A stretch of DNA of 64,000 nucleotides, from positions 62,001 through 126,000 of the forward strand of contig CBDDKM010000001.1 of assembly GCA_965230225.1 (NCBI GenBank). Direction: 5' to 3'. The notes beneath the pieces are model-generated. The model searched no databases. It was given only the letters and a program-made list of their open reading frames with translations, and was not told the DNA's origin. The position numbers were made by a program, and so were the translations under genes. This DNA comes from CALSMU01 sp965230225. GTDB taxonomy: Bacteria; Bacteroidota; Bacteroidia; Flavobacteriales_D; Parvicellaceae. Positions within the stretch are counted from its first letter, which is position 1, and the number at the start of each line of letters is the position of its first letter. Shown here piece by piece: positions 24,706 to 34,073 of the stretch.

Positions 24706-25745
24706 CTTTTAAAGCCATCCCATCCCTGAGCCTGTAATGACATTACTGAACCACCACTGGAAATGAAGTTAACTCCAGATCCTTTGTCTGTCATGTGGCC
24801 AATTACCGTCATGTTCGGGTTTCCCTTAATCTTGTCGTAATCTTCTTGTTTTACAGTGAATAATAATTCATAGTCTTCGCCTCCATTTAAAGCACATACT
24901 GTTGGGTCCAGGTTAAAGTCTCTGGCAGTTTGATAAGTTTGGGGGTCTATAGGTAGTTTCTCTTCGTATAAATTACATCCTACTTCAGATTGTTTGCAAA
25001 GGTGCTTAACCTCCGAAGCTAGTCCGTCAGAAATATCTATCATACTGGTTGGGACTAAATTCATTTCAGAAAACATTTTAATAATGTCTCTTCTTGCTTC
25101 TGGTTTTAATTGTCTTTCCAGAATATAATCGTGTCCGTCTAAATCCGGTTGCATTTGTGGGGTGGCTTTCCAAACTTCCTTTTCTCTTTGGAGTACGGTT
25201 AAGCCCATATAGGCTCCACCTAAATCTCCGGTAACAACAAGTAAGTCATTGTCTTTTGCTCCCGATCTTTTAACCACTTTTTCTTCTTCAACTTCACCAA
25301 GGGCAGTTACACTTATTACAAGTCCTGATAGGCTCGAAGTGGTGTCTCCTCCAATTAGGTCCACACCATAAAAGTCGCAGGCGAGTTTTATTCCCGAATA
25401 AATTTCTTCAATGGCCTCAACCGAGTATTTGCTAGAGATGGCCATAGAAACAGTGATTTGTCTTGGATGAGCATTCATGGAGTAGATATCACTTAAGTTA
25501 ACCACTACTGCTTTGTATCCAAGGTGTTTTAATGGTGTAAAAACCATGTCGAAATGAATTCCTTCCACTAACATGTCGGTAGATATTACAGTGTCTCTGT
25601 TGGAGTAATGTGTAATTGCAGCATCATCCCCAATTCCGAGTTTAGAAGAAGAGTTTTTGATCTCAAATTTTTCAGTCAGTTTGTCAATCAAGCCAAACTC
25701 TCCCAGGTCCTTCAGTTCAGTTCTGTTATTTTGGTTTTCATTCAT
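24702..25745 (-). CDS. thiL: Thiamine-monophosphate kinase
   Basis: A 347-residue kinase of the AIR-synthase/ThiL fold that makes thiamine diphosphate from thiamine monophosphate and ATP. Motifs: LGIGDDAAITHY, STDMLVEGIHFD, KAVVVNLSDIYSMNA, DLIGGDTTSS and a C-terminal ALNGGEDYELLFTV. I choose the ATG at 25745 (MNENQNN), because an exact -7 box lies in the in-frame extension up to 25766, ending 4 nt before that ATG. The transcript is therefore probably leaderless. Convergent with the helical-repeat protein gene (4-nt overlap). Confidence 0.96.
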   Translation of the reverse strand: MNENQNNRTELKDLGEFGLIDKLTEKFEIKNSSSKLGIGDDAAITHYSNRDTVISTDMLVEGIHFDMVFTPLKHLGYKAVVVNLSDIYSMNAHPRQITVSMAISSKYSVEAIEEIYSGIKLACDFYGVDLIGGDTTSSLSGLVISVTALGEVEEEKVVKRSGAKDNDLLVVTGDLGGAYMGLTVLQREKEVWKATPQMQPDLDGHDYILERQLKPEARRDIIKMFSEMNLVPTSMIDISDGLASEVKHLCKQSEVGCNLYEEKLPIDPQTYQTARDFNLDPTVCALNGGEDYELLFTVKQEDYDKIKGNPNMTVIGHMTDKGSGVNFISSGGSVMSLQAQGWDGFKS

Positions 25746-25749
25746 GTTG

Positions 25750-25757
25750 CAAAAGTA
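25750..25757 (-). promoter_or_regulatory. -7 box 4 nt upstream of the thiL start
   Basis: The minus strand reads TACTTTTG, exact, then CAAC and the ATG at 25745. It excludes the longer in-frame start at 25766 and predicts a leaderless mRNA. Confidence 0.6.
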
Positions 25758-25897
25758 GAAAACCATGTGGAATAAACGAGGTTGCCACTGTTTTACTTGG
25801 TATTTTGAGTGCGCTGCCCCAAGGTTTATTGATCTTTTCGTGACATAACTCAGTTAAAATAATTCGATTTATTGTTGTTGCAATACCACAAAAAGGG

Positions 25898-25905
25898 TAA
25901 TTTTG
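25898..25905 (+). promoter_or_regulatory. Promoter of the suf cluster
   Basis: TAATTTTG, exact -7 box, with a -33 TTG at 25878-25880 (17-bp spacing). It ends 46 nt before the first suf gene. Confidence 0.65.
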
Positions 25906-25951
25906 CGTCTGTTAATAATGCTTATTTGTAATTAATCTAAATAAGAATAAG

Positions 25952-26275
25952 ATGATCACAGTAACAGATAAGGCCAGAAATAAAGCCATTCAGCTGATGG
26001 AAGAAGAAGGACAAGTCGGATATTTTATTCGAGTGGGTGTCGAAGGTGGTGGATGTTCTGGATTGATGTATCAATTGAAGTTTGATAATGAACTAAAAGA
26101 TAGCGATAAAGAATTTGATAGCAACGGGATAAAAGTTGTAGTTGATAAAAAGAGCTATTTGTACTTAGTAGGAACTACCCTAGATTTTTCCGGAGGATTG
26201 AATGGAAAAGGTTTTGTGTTTAGTAACCCTAATGCAGAACGTACGTGTGGATGTGGTGAAAGTTTTTCACTTTAA
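25952..26275 (+). CDS. A-type Fe-S carrier protein (SufA/IscA/ErpA family)
   Basis: A 107-residue A-type scaffold/carrier that passes Fe-S clusters to target proteins. The three conserved cysteines are present: one in GGGCSGL and the C-terminal CGCGESFSL pair. Length is standard. It is the first gene of the suf cluster, 10 bp before sufB. Confidence 0.95.
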   Translation: MITVTDKARNKAIQLMEEEGQVGYFIRVGVEGGGCSGLMYQLKFDNELKDSDKEFDSNGIKVVVDKKSYLYLVGTTLDFSGGLNGKGFVFSNPNAERTCGCGESFSL

Positions 26276-26285
26276 TTAAACGGAT

Positions 26286-27731
26286 ATGGGATACACTGAA
26301 GATGATTTAAAGAAAGACCTGGAGTCGAAGGAGTACGAGTTTGGTTTTACCACTGATGTGGAAACCGATAAAATTCCTAAAGGATTGAATGAAGACGTTG
26401 TTCGTTTAATTTCAGCAAAGAAAAATGAGCCGGAATGGCTTTTAGAGTATAGGCTGAATGCCTTTCGAGTTTGGAAAGAGATGGAAGAACCGGATTGGGC
26501 TCATGTCAATTATGAGAAGCCTGACTTTCAGGATGTCGTTTATTATGCCGCTCCAAAGAAAAAGAAAGAATTACAGAGTCTGGATGAAGTAGATCCGGAG
26601 ATTCGTAAAACGATGGATCGTTTAGGGATTTCTTTGGAAGAACAAAAACGATTGTCTGGAGTTGCTGTAGATTTCGTAATGGACTCTGTTTCGGTGGCAA
26701 CATCGTTTAAAGAAAAATTAGCTGAATTAGGAGTAATATTCTGCTCCTTTAGTGAAGCAGTTCAGGAGCACCCTGAATTAGTTAAGAAGTATTTAGGTAC
26801 AGTTGTGCCAACTACAGATAATTTCTACGCAGCATTAAATTCTGCAGTGTTTTCGGATGGTTCTTTTTGCTACATTCCTAAAGGGACTAAATGTCCAATG
26901 GAATTATCCACTTACTTTAGAATTAACGAAGCTGGAACCGGGCAGTTCGAGAGAACGTTGTTAGTGGCAGACGAAGGTAGTTATGTAAGTTACCTTGAGG
27001 GGTGTACAGCACCACAGAGAGACGAAAATCAATTGCACGCTGCAGTGGTGGAGTTAATTGCTTTGGACGATGCAGAAATTAAGTATTCTACCGTTCAGAA
27101 CTGGTTCCCAGGAGACAGTGAAGGTAAAGGAGGGGTTTTTAACTTTGTTACCAAGCGTGGCGTATGTCATACTAATTCTAAAATCTCCTGGACACAGGTA
27201 GAAACCGGATCTGCCGTTACCTGGAAATACCCTTCTTGTGTGTTGAAAGGGGATAACTCGGTAGGTGAATTTTATTCAGTTGCCGTTACTAACAATTATC
27301 AACAAGCAGATACAGGAACCAAAATGATCCATGTTGGTAAGAATACCAAAAGTACCATCATTTCTAAAGGGATTTCTGCCGGTAAAAGTCAGAATTCATA
27401 TAGAGGGTTGGTTAAAATTGGAAAAGGAGCGGATAACTCGAGAAACTTCTCGCAGTGTGATTCTCTTTTAATGTCAGATCGATGTGGAGCGCATACATTC
27501 CCATATGTAGAATGTGAGAACCCAACTGCTCAGCTAGAACATGAGGCCACCACTAGTAAAATAGGAGAGGATCAATTGTTCTACTGTAAACAAAGAGGGA
27601 TTGGAGAGGAAAAGGCCATTAGCTTAATTGTAAATGGTTACGCAAAAGAAGTGTTGAATAAACTCCCAATGGAATTTGCGGTTGAAGCGCAAAAGTTATT
27701 AGAAATAAGCCTGGAGGGGAGTGTAGGATAA
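26286..27731 (+). CDS. sufB: Fe-S cluster assembly scaffold SufB
   Basis: A 481-residue subunit of the SufBCD scaffold on which Fe-S clusters are built. It shows the family pattern YIPKGTKCPMELSTYFRINE, LEGCTAPQRDENQLHAAVVE and SQCDSLLMSDRCGAHTFPY, with the beta-helical core after residue 200. Second gene of the suf cluster, 28 bp before sufC. Confidence 0.98.
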   Translation: MGYTEDDLKKDLESKEYEFGFTTDVETDKIPKGLNEDVVRLISAKKNEPEWLLEYRLNAFRVWKEMEEPDWAHVNYEKPDFQDVVYYAAPKKKKELQSLDEVDPEIRKTMDRLGISLEEQKRLSGVAVDFVMDSVSVATSFKEKLAELGVIFCSFSEAVQEHPELVKKYLGTVVPTTDNFYAALNSAVFSDGSFCYIPKGTKCPMELSTYFRINEAGTGQFERTLLVADEGSYVSYLEGCTAPQRDENQLHAAVVELIALDDAEIKYSTVQNWFPGDSEGKGGVFNFVTKRGVCHTNSKISWTQVETGSAVTWKYPSCVLKGDNSVGEFYSVAVTNNYQQADTGTKMIHVGKNTKSTIISKGISAGKSQNSYRGLVKIGKGADNSRNFSQCDSLLMSDRCGAHTFPYVECENPTAQLEHEATTSKIGEDQLFYCKQRGIGEEKAISLIVNGYAKEVLNKLPMEFAVEAQKLLEISLEGSVG

Positions 27732-27759
27732 ATAATATTAGACTTAATATCTCAGAGTA

Positions 27760-28521
27760 ATGAGTAATACAATTATAAAAATAGAAGACCTTAAAGCTAA
27801 CGTTGGCGATAAAGAAATTCTTAAAGGAATCAACCTCGAAGTTAAAGCAGGAGAAATTCATGCTATTATGGGGCCAAATGGTTCAGGAAAAAGTACCCTT
27901 TCATCTGTGTTAGCAGGTAGAGATGAATACGAAGTAACTGGTGGAACTGTAGACTATTTAGGAAAAGACCTATTGGAACTTGATCCGGAAGAAAGAGCTT
28001 GGGAAGGAGTGTTTATGGCATTCCAGTACCCAGTTGAAATTCCTGGAGTTAGTAACATCAATTTCCTGAAAACAGCATTGGCTGAGCGTAGTAATTATTT
28101 CGGTGAAGAAGCTATGTCTGCAAAGGATTTCTTAAAATTAGTAAAAGAGAAATCTGCTCTGGTAGAGCTAAATGATAAGTTGAAAAACCGTTCGGTAAAC
28201 GTTGGGTTTTCCGGAGGAGAGAAAAAGAGAAATGAAATCTTCCAAATGGCAATGTTGAATCCAACACTTTCTATTTTGGATGAAACAGATTCTGGATTGG
28301 ATATCGATGCTTTAAGAATTGTGGCAGACGGTGTTAATGCACTTAAATCGCCGGAAAATGCATCTATTGTAATTACTCATTACCAAAGGTTGTTGGATTA
28401 TATTGTGCCTGATTTTGTGCACGTATTGTACAATGGTAAAATAATAAAAACAGGAGATAAAAACCTGGCTTTGGAGTTGGAAGAAAGAGGGTATGATTGG
28501 TTGATCAAAGAATCAGTTTAA
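27760..28521 (+). CDS. sufC: Fe-S cluster assembly ATPase SufC
   Basis: A 253-residue ABC-type ATPase that drives SufB-SufD rearrangement. Walker A GPNGSGKST, Q-loop FMAFQYPVEIPGV, a signature FSGGEKKRNE, Walker B SILDETDSGLD and the H-loop VITHYQRLL, all as in SufC. 11 bp before sufD. Confidence 0.98.
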   Translation: MSNTIIKIEDLKANVGDKEILKGINLEVKAGEIHAIMGPNGSGKSTLSSVLAGRDEYEVTGGTVDYLGKDLLELDPEERAWEGVFMAFQYPVEIPGVSNINFLKTALAERSNYFGEEAMSAKDFLKLVKEKSALVELNDKLKNRSVNVGFSGGEKKRNEIFQMAMLNPTLSILDETDSGLDIDALRIVADGVNALKSPENASIVITHYQRLLDYIVPDFVHVLYNGKIIKTGDKNLALELEERGYDWLIKESV

Positions 28522-28532
28522 GCATTTGAATC

Positions 28533-29780
28533 ATGGGAGTAGCATCACTAAATAACGTATCGGAGTTGAAACTGTCTGAAGTTAATGCAGAGGCAACTCA
28601 AAGGGCATTGGGAGCGTTGGAAAAGTTAAATTTTCCCACCAGAAAGACAGAAGATTGGAAATATACTCGAGTAAACAAACTTGTAAAGAGAGAGTATGCT
28701 CAATCGTTTGAATCTACGGTTTCTTCTGTGGATGAGTTTCTTATTCCTGATCTGGAAGCTCACGTAGTTGTTATCGAAAATGGGGTGGTGAATAATGCTC
28801 TATCTACTTTTGTAAACGAAGGTAGTTTTTATGTTGGTACACTAAGCGATGCGCTTGCCAACAGAACTGATGTTTACGCGCAGTATTTTAATAAGCTGGC
28901 TAATAATCAGGAGGAGATTTTTACAGCGATTAATACCGCTTATAATAATGACGGTATTTTGATTTGGGCCGGTAAAAATCATCAGGCTACTAAAGCTGTG
29001 CATATTATTCATTTGTCTACTGGAGAGCAAAAATTGGCCAATAACAGAATCGTTGTTGTTGCTGAAAGATCTTCGGAGTTAAATGTGGTGGAATCATACG
29101 TATCAAAAGATTCTAAGAATAACCTTGTAAATACAGTGGTAGAAGCATTTGCTGCAGAAAACTCAAAGTTGCTTATTGATAAGCTTCAGTATGCGTCGAA
29201 TGAAGATGCATTCATTTGTACAGATCAAATGGTGCAGCAACAAGATAGCAACTTGATTGTAAATACTTTTACCTTATCAGGTGGATTGGTTAGAAATACT
29301 TTAACCATTGATGTTGAAGGGCAAAATGCCTTTACCGGAATGAATGGCCTGTATATGCCAAAGGGAAAGCAACATGTAGACAACCATACGAAAGTAAATC
29401 ATAAGGTAGCTAATTGTGTGTCTTCTGAGTTGTATAAAGGAGTGTTGGCGGATCGATCTACAGGTGTATTCAATGGAAAGGTTATCGTATTTGAGGATGC
29501 TCAGAAAATAGAAGCCTATCAACAAAACAAAAATGTTTTGGTTTCTACAGATGCTACCATGAATGCAAAACCGGAATTAGAAATTTACGCGGACGACGTT
29601 AAATGTAGTCATGGTACTACAACCGGGCAGTTTGATGAAGCAGCTGTATTTTATTTGCAAGCTAGAGGTATTAGCAAGGCAAAAGCAAAAGAATTATTGG
29701 TGTCTGCATTTGCAAATGAGGTGATCGAAAAGATAGAAAATCCTGTTGTTCAGAATTTTGTGTTTGGTTTGATGCAGTAA
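28533..29780 (+). CDS. sufD: Fe-S cluster assembly protein SufD
   Basis: A 415-residue SufB paralogue of the SufBC2D complex. N-terminal helical part with NFPTRKTEDWKYTRV, a beta-helical middle, and the C-terminal SufBD signature YADDVKCSHGTTTGQFDEAAVFYLQARGI in part, ending with helices. It is the last suf gene here: sufS and sufE, which often follow in Flavobacteriia, are not in the next positions, so the cysteine desulfurase must lie elsewhere. Confidence 0.97.
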   Translation: MGVASLNNVSELKLSEVNAEATQRALGALEKLNFPTRKTEDWKYTRVNKLVKREYAQSFESTVSSVDEFLIPDLEAHVVVIENGVVNNALSTFVNEGSFYVGTLSDALANRTDVYAQYFNKLANNQEEIFTAINTAYNNDGILIWAGKNHQATKAVHIIHLSTGEQKLANNRIVVVAERSSELNVVESYVSKDSKNNLVNTVVEAFAAENSKLLIDKLQYASNEDAFICTDQMVQQQDSNLIVNTFTLSGGLVRNTLTIDVEGQNAFTGMNGLYMPKGKQHVDNHTKVNHKVANCVSSELYKGVLADRSTGVFNGKVIVFEDAQKIEAYQQNKNVLVSTDATMNAKPELEIYADDVKCSHGTTTGQFDEAAVFYLQARGISKAKAKELLVSAFANEVIEKIENPVVQNFVFGLMQ

Positions 29781-29823
29781 GTTTAAACGTTTTCGTTTAA
29801 CTTTACGTGTAAACCACACAGAA

Positions 29824-32283
29824 ATGAAGCGTTTACTTCCCTTAATTGCCCTGTTGTGCGCAACCAATATCTATGCGCAGAACTATCTTGGGCTTCGTCA
29901 AAGTAATTATTCCGGAATTTTAGGAGCAGACCTTAATCCTTCAACAATTGTAGATAACAGGTACCAATTTCACATGACTGTGGTGGGTGCTAATGTTGAT
30001 TTTTACAATACCTATTTCAGCTCTGATGTAGGTATGTTGGGGTCTATGAATGCATTCTCGGATTCTACATTTTTTGATAATCACATCAGTCAGAACACAT
30101 CGCAGGATATTCATTCTGTTTATTTAAATAATGAGATTAATGGTCCTTCGTTTCTAGTAAGCTTGAGTGATGTAAGTGCTTTGGGATTTACTTATAAGCT
30201 TCGTACGTATTTTAATTTGGATGGGGTAGGAACACCTATTGCTCAGCTGGGATTAGAGGAGCTAAAATACGAAGACCTGTGGAGAATTAGAATTCAAAAT
30301 GAAAGCCTTAGCTTACAAACCATGAGTTGGGCAGAGTATGGAGCTAACTATGCCAGAGTAGTGTACGATGAAAATGAGCACTACATTAAAGTGGGGGCCA
30401 GAATGAAATTGCTTCAGGGAATTCAGGCGGCTTATTTATTTGTGGATGATCTTGAGTATGAGTTTACCAATAATGATACGCTTAGTTTATTTGAGTCCGA
30501 CATTGATTATGGGCATTCCACGAATTACGATGTTGGAGATGAGAACATTAAATATCGATTTGAGTCTAATCCGGGAGTAGGTATTGATATTGGAGTGGAG
30601 TACGAATGGCGCCCTGATTGGGAAGAGTATAAATACAAGATGGATGGAAGGGATGATATTTGGAGAGCGGATAAAAACAAGTATAAGTTAAAAGCCGGAT
30701 TCAGTGTATTAGATATTGGTCGAATTAAGTTTACCAAAGGTCAATACAGTAGAAACTTCCATGCTGATATAGATGATTGGGATATTAGTAACCTGGGCAT
30801 TGAGTCTGTTTATACTTTCGATAGTATAATCAACACTACATTCTCTTATTTAGGTGGAGATGTGGGTGAGTTCAAAATGAATTTACCAACAACAATTGTT
30901 CTTAACGCTGATTATCATATCTGGCAGGATTTTTACGCCAACGGGATGGCATATATGGCTTTCCAGTTCAATAAGGATAAAAACAAAGTGCATAATTTCT
31001 CCAATTATACCCTTACTCCAAGATTTGATCATAAACACTTTGGAGTATCAGCTCCATTGTCTTATAGCAATATGGCAGGATTCAGAATGGGGTTAGGGCT
31101 AAGAGCAGGGCCTATTGCTTTTGGAACGGGTAATTTATTCGGGTTTATTGGTTCAGGAAACAATTATGGAGCGGATGCCTATTTCATAGCTTCTATTCCG
31201 GTATATAAGAAGATTCCAAAAGATAAAGATGGTGATTTTGTATCCAACCCATTTGATGATTGTCCGGATGTGAAGGGAGTTTGGGAGTTTAGAGGATGCC
31301 CTGATACAGATAATGATAGAATTCCTGATACAAGCGATGAGTGTCCGGCAGAGGCGGGATTGATTGAGTTTAATGGTTGTCCTGATACCGATAGAGATGG
31401 AATAAAGGATTCTGATGATGAGTGTCCAACCATTGCTGGAACACTGGAAATGAAAGGTTGTCCTGATACCGATGGTGATGGGGTGAAAGATTCAGAGGAT
31501 AAATGCCCTACAGTACCGGGTGTTCAGGAATTTGCCGGATGTCCTGATACCGATGGTGATGGAATTATGGATAGAGCTGATAATTGTCCTACAGAGCCCG
31601 GGCCATTGCATAATTATGGATGCCCTGATAATGTAAGGTTGCACCTGGTTGATGAGTATGGAAATGTAGTAGCCACCGCGGTTAAAGGTGAGGATGGTTT
31701 TGTGTTTAAAAAGATTCCAACCGATAGAAGCTATATGTTCCTGCTGGAGGGAGAAGATGAGGAATTTCCAGCTCAGTTGTATATTACTATTGATAATGAT
31801 GGTGAGAAAACAAAAATTCTGGCTCTTCTTAACGAAACTACTGGATATTTTGAATACAAGCATATCGATAGTATTGACGAAGAGTTAGTGATTCTTGAGG
31901 CTGAAGAAGAGGCTGTGTTGTTGGCTAGAGAAGAAAAGGAAATTTTGCAAACAGCATTTGATCATTTAGAGTTTGAAACCGGTAAAGCAATCATAGCCGA
32001 TGGTTCTTATGAATCGTTGAATAACCTGGTGGAATTACTGCTAAAGAAAACGGATTGGAAACTTTCTGTAGAAGGGCATACCGATAATGTTGGTAAAGCT
32101 GCTTCGAACTTAATTCTTTCTAAGAAAAGAGCAGAAGCAGTTAAGTTTTATCTTGTTCAAAGAGGTGTTGGTGAAAGTAGGGTAGTAGTAAAATACTTTG
32201 GTCAAAGTAAGCCTATTGCAGATAACGAAACTGAGGAGGGTAGGCAAAAGAACAGACGAGTTGAAATGGAAGTTATTAAATAG
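29824..32283 (+). CDS. OmpA-family outer membrane protein with DUF5723 barrel and thrombospondin type 3 repeats
   Basis: An 819-residue exported protein. Signal peptide (MKRLLPLIALLCATNIYAQ), then a DUF5723-type beta-barrel-like region (about 20-460), five calcium-binding thrombospondin type 3-like repeats (about 466-603; DTDGDGVKDSEDKCP is typical) and a C-terminal OmpA-like domain (about 715-819) with VEGHTDNVGKAASN that binds peptidoglycan. It probably anchors the outer membrane to the cell wall. It follows sufD by 43 bp and has a near-consensus box (TAACTTTA) at 29798; the hairpin at 32295 ends it. Confidence 0.93.
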   Translation: MKRLLPLIALLCATNIYAQNYLGLRQSNYSGILGADLNPSTIVDNRYQFHMTVVGANVDFYNTYFSSDVGMLGSMNAFSDSTFFDNHISQNTSQDIHSVYLNNEINGPSFLVSLSDVSALGFTYKLRTYFNLDGVGTPIAQLGLEELKYEDLWRIRIQNESLSLQTMSWAEYGANYARVVYDENEHYIKVGARMKLLQGIQAAYLFVDDLEYEFTNNDTLSLFESDIDYGHSTNYDVGDENIKYRFESNPGVGIDIGVEYEWRPDWEEYKYKMDGRDDIWRADKNKYKLKAGFSVLDIGRIKFTKGQYSRNFHADIDDWDISNLGIESVYTFDSIINTTFSYLGGDVGEFKMNLPTTIVLNADYHIWQDFYANGMAYMAFQFNKDKNKVHNFSNYTLTPRFDHKHFGVSAPLSYSNMAGFRMGLGLRAGPIAFGTGNLFGFIGSGNNYGADAYFIASIPVYKKIPKDKDGDFVSNPFDDCPDVKGVWEFRGCPDTDNDRIPDTSDECPAEAGLIEFNGCPDTDRDGIKDSDDECPTIAGTLEMKGCPDTDGDGVKDSEDKCPTVPGVQEFAGCPDTDGDGIMDRADNCPTEPGPLHNYGCPDNVRLHLVDEYGNVVATAVKGEDGFVFKKIPTDRSYMFLLEGEDEEFPAQLYITIDNDGEKTKILALLNETTGYFEYKHIDSIDEELVILEAEEEAVLLAREEKEILQTAFDHLEFETGKAIIADGSYESLNNLVELLLKKTDWKLSVEGHTDNVGKAASNLILSKKRAEAVKFYLVQRGVGESRVVVKYFGQSKPIADNETEEGRQKNRRVEMEVIK
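31294..31617 (+). repeat. Four tandem 81-bp repeats coding for thrombospondin type 3 units
   Basis: Four in-frame units of 27 codons, each opening with GCPDTD, encode Asp-rich calcium-binding loops followed by a CP motif. A fifth, degenerate unit precedes them. The units are similar but not identical, so they are old protein repeats. Confidence 0.85.
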
Positions 32284-32294
32284 AGTTTAAAATA

Positions 32295-32324
32295 GAAAGG
32301 CTCCGGATTACTCCGAAGCCTTTC
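32295..32324 (+). terminator. Hairpin after the OmpA-family gene
   Basis: GAAAGGCTCCGG (32295-32306) pairs with CCGAAGCCTTTC (32313-32324), one mismatch, 6-nt loop. It lacks a T-run and is followed by a CAAA-rich simple tract (32325-32352). Probably a transcript end between convergent genes. Confidence 0.55.
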
Positions 32325-32405
32325 ACAACAAACAAACAAAAACAAACTTCACAAATCAACCGCTACCTCTTTAATACTTATTTCACTGAAATATTGTTGT
32401 TAATT

Positions 32406-33341
32406 TTATTTAAGCAAGAGTTTTTGATCTTCTAATGGCTCAGTTCCAGGTACCATTTTGTTCTTCTTGTACAGCTTCTTAAGCTTTATACCGTAAAGCT
32501 GAGAGATTCCTTGCATTGTTTCTCCCTTTTTCACGATATGAGAATCAATTCGTGCTTTGTTTCGCTTGGGTTGGAGATAGATTACATCTCCTGGTTTAAT
32601 ATAGTCTTTAGAACTTAAATCGTTGTATTTGTAGAGTTGCCAAAGTCCCATTTCGAACTCTTTCGCAATCTTGTAAAAAGTATCACCCTCTTTTACTACA
32701 ACATATCTAATTTTATTCTGATGCTTTTTCACAGAGTGAGTAGCTAATGTAGGCTTAGAAAGAACTAGCTGTAAGCTATTGGTGTTAGATACTGTAGGTG
32801 ATGTTTCGTTTACGGCCAGAAGAGCGTTGTCGTATTGGTGTAAATCGTGCTTTTCAATGAGGTATATAAGCTTTTTAGCATATTCTGGATTAGTAGCATA
32901 TCCTGCTTGTTTTAATCCTTTTGCCCAGGCTTTATAGTTAGTGATATCATAATCAAATAAGAATTGATATCGCTTTCCATTGGCTAAAAACTTAGAGTGA
33001 TCCTCGTAAGATTGCTTGGCATTGTTATACTTTCTGAAGCACTCATCTTTTTTGTCATCATCCTTGTAAACACCTTCACCTCCCCAGTTGTGGCATTTAA
33101 TTCCAAAATGATTGTTTGCTTCCTTAGCTAGCATTGAATTTCCATCTCCACTTTCAAGAATACCTTGTGCTAATGTGATACTTGCTGGAACACCGTACTT
33201 AACCATCTGAGAAATGGCTTCATTTTTCCAGGTGTTAATGTATTCGCTTCTGGAGATTTTCGTGTCCGGCTCTCCGGCATATCCCCATACAGATAGGAAC
33301 ATGGCGATTAGTGATAATATTGTTTTGTTTGTTGTTGTCAT
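32406..33341 (-). CDS. Exported glucosaminidase with two LysM domains
   Basis: A 311-residue peptidoglycan hydrolase from the ATG at 33341 (MTTTNKT, signal peptide ending WGYAG); the upstream TTG at 33350 adds three residues. Residues about 30-170 are a glucosaminidase (GH73/FlgJ-like) domain, with the catalytic glutamate in AQGILESGDGNS and the NHFGIKCHNWGGEGVY motif. Two LysM repeats follow (about 213-260 and 266-311), which bind peptidoglycan glycan chains. Likely role: cleaving glycan strands during growth or division. The gene is last in a minus-strand run with the ThiE/TenI-like, GGGP synthase and PPTase genes. Confidence 0.93.
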   Translation of the reverse strand: MTTTNKTILSLIAMFLSVWGYAGEPDTKISRSEYINTWKNEAISQMVKYGVPASITLAQGILESGDGNSMLAKEANNHFGIKCHNWGGEGVYKDDDKKDECFRKYNNAKQSYEDHSKFLANGKRYQFLFDYDITNYKAWAKGLKQAGYATNPEYAKKLIYLIEKHDLHQYDNALLAVNETSPTVSNTNSLQLVLSKPTLATHSVKKHQNKIRYVVVKEGDTFYKIAKEFEMGLWQLYKYNDLSSKDYIKPGDVIYLQPKRNKARIDSHIVKKGETMQGISQLYGIKLKKLYKKNKMVPGTEPLEDQKLLLK

Positions 33342-33385
33342 GATTTCCAAGTTTTCAATTTCGAAATCACAACCTCTAACGGTGA

Positions 33386-33419
33386 GTTATTAACAATGGT
33401 TACAGAAATTGTTGATAAC
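33386..33419. repeat. 12-nt inverted repeat upstream of the LysM gene
   Basis: Arms 33386-33397 and 33408-33419 match with one G-U compatible difference around a 10-nt loop. It sits between the ThiE/TenI-like gene and the LysM gene on the minus strand; an operator or leader hairpin is possible. Confidence 0.4.
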
Positions 33420-33449
33420 TTTGAGAATTTGTTTGTAAGTGGTAGTAAA

Positions 33450-34073
33450 TCAGTTGATTGAGTCGATGTTTTTTTTAGCAGAAATAAAAACCTCCAGAGG
33501 GTTTTTGCCTGAATTCCATACCGACCCAAGTAGTGCAACACCAGAAAATCCGAGCTGTTTAAGTTCACTAAATTTAGTTTCATCCACTCCGCCAAGTGCA
33601 TAAACCAATAGGTTGTTATCTTCAATAATACTCCTGATCCCCCTTTTGCTAAACTGACCTGCATGAGCTTCCTTTGAAATACTATCATATATAGGGCTCA
33701 GAAAAACGTATTGGTAACGTTTGGGGTTTTCGGTTAATGAGGATAACCGGTGGCAGGATCTGGTAATTACCCATCCGGGATGTTTAATTCGCATTATGAG
33801 AAACTTCCAGATTGAATTATACTTCTTTTTTCGGTGTGCCCTACTTATGTGTACGCCTTTAATCTTGTATTTCTTACCTAGTTTGTGATGCGAATGAAGA
33901 ATGATTCTAGGGTGATATTTAGAGGGGATAGAGCTAATATATTCGTCTAGGTCTTTAGTGGAGAATTTTGGCTTTCTTAGGTGTAGGGTCTCCAGCCCTT
34001 CCTTAAACATTTTCTCTACTATCGGTATCTCTGAGTGAAACTTGTCGTTACTGGAAAATACAACTAGCTGCAT
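33450..34073 (-). CDS. ThiE/TenI-like thiamine phosphate synthase family protein
   Basis: A 207-residue TIM-barrel protein starting at the ATG at 34073 (MQLVVFSSN); an in-frame extension to 34166 runs within the upstream gene and is not real. Motifs of the family: LETLHLRKP, KGVHISRAHRK, FLSPIYDSISKE, and a C-terminal ALGGVDETKFSEL with GVALLGSVW. The family includes ThiE, which joins the thiazole and pyrimidine units, and TenI aromatase. The divergent residues make TenI or an undetermined role as likely as true ThiE. It overlaps the GGGP synthase gene by 10 nt. Confidence 0.82.
   Translation of the reverse strand: MQLVVFSSNDKFHSEIPIVEKMFKEGLETLHLRKPKFSTKDLDEYISSIPSKYHPRIILHSHHKLGKKYKIKGVHISRAHRKKKYNSIWKFLIMRIKHPGWVITRSCHRLSSLTENPKRYQYVFLSPIYDSISKEAHAGQFSKRGIRSIIEDNNLLVYALGGVDETKFSELKQLGFSGVALLGSVWNSGKNPLEVFISAKKNIDSIN

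Noticed and set aside
31294..31617. Regular 81-bp tandem repeats, considered as CRISPR or a DNA satellite
   Set aside because: The units are in frame, vary in sequence and encode thrombospondin type 3 calcium-binding repeats of the OmpA-family protein.
32325..32352. CAAA-rich simple sequence after the OmpA-family gene
   Set aside because: Short and impure; no sign of a phase-variable tract within a gene or promoter.
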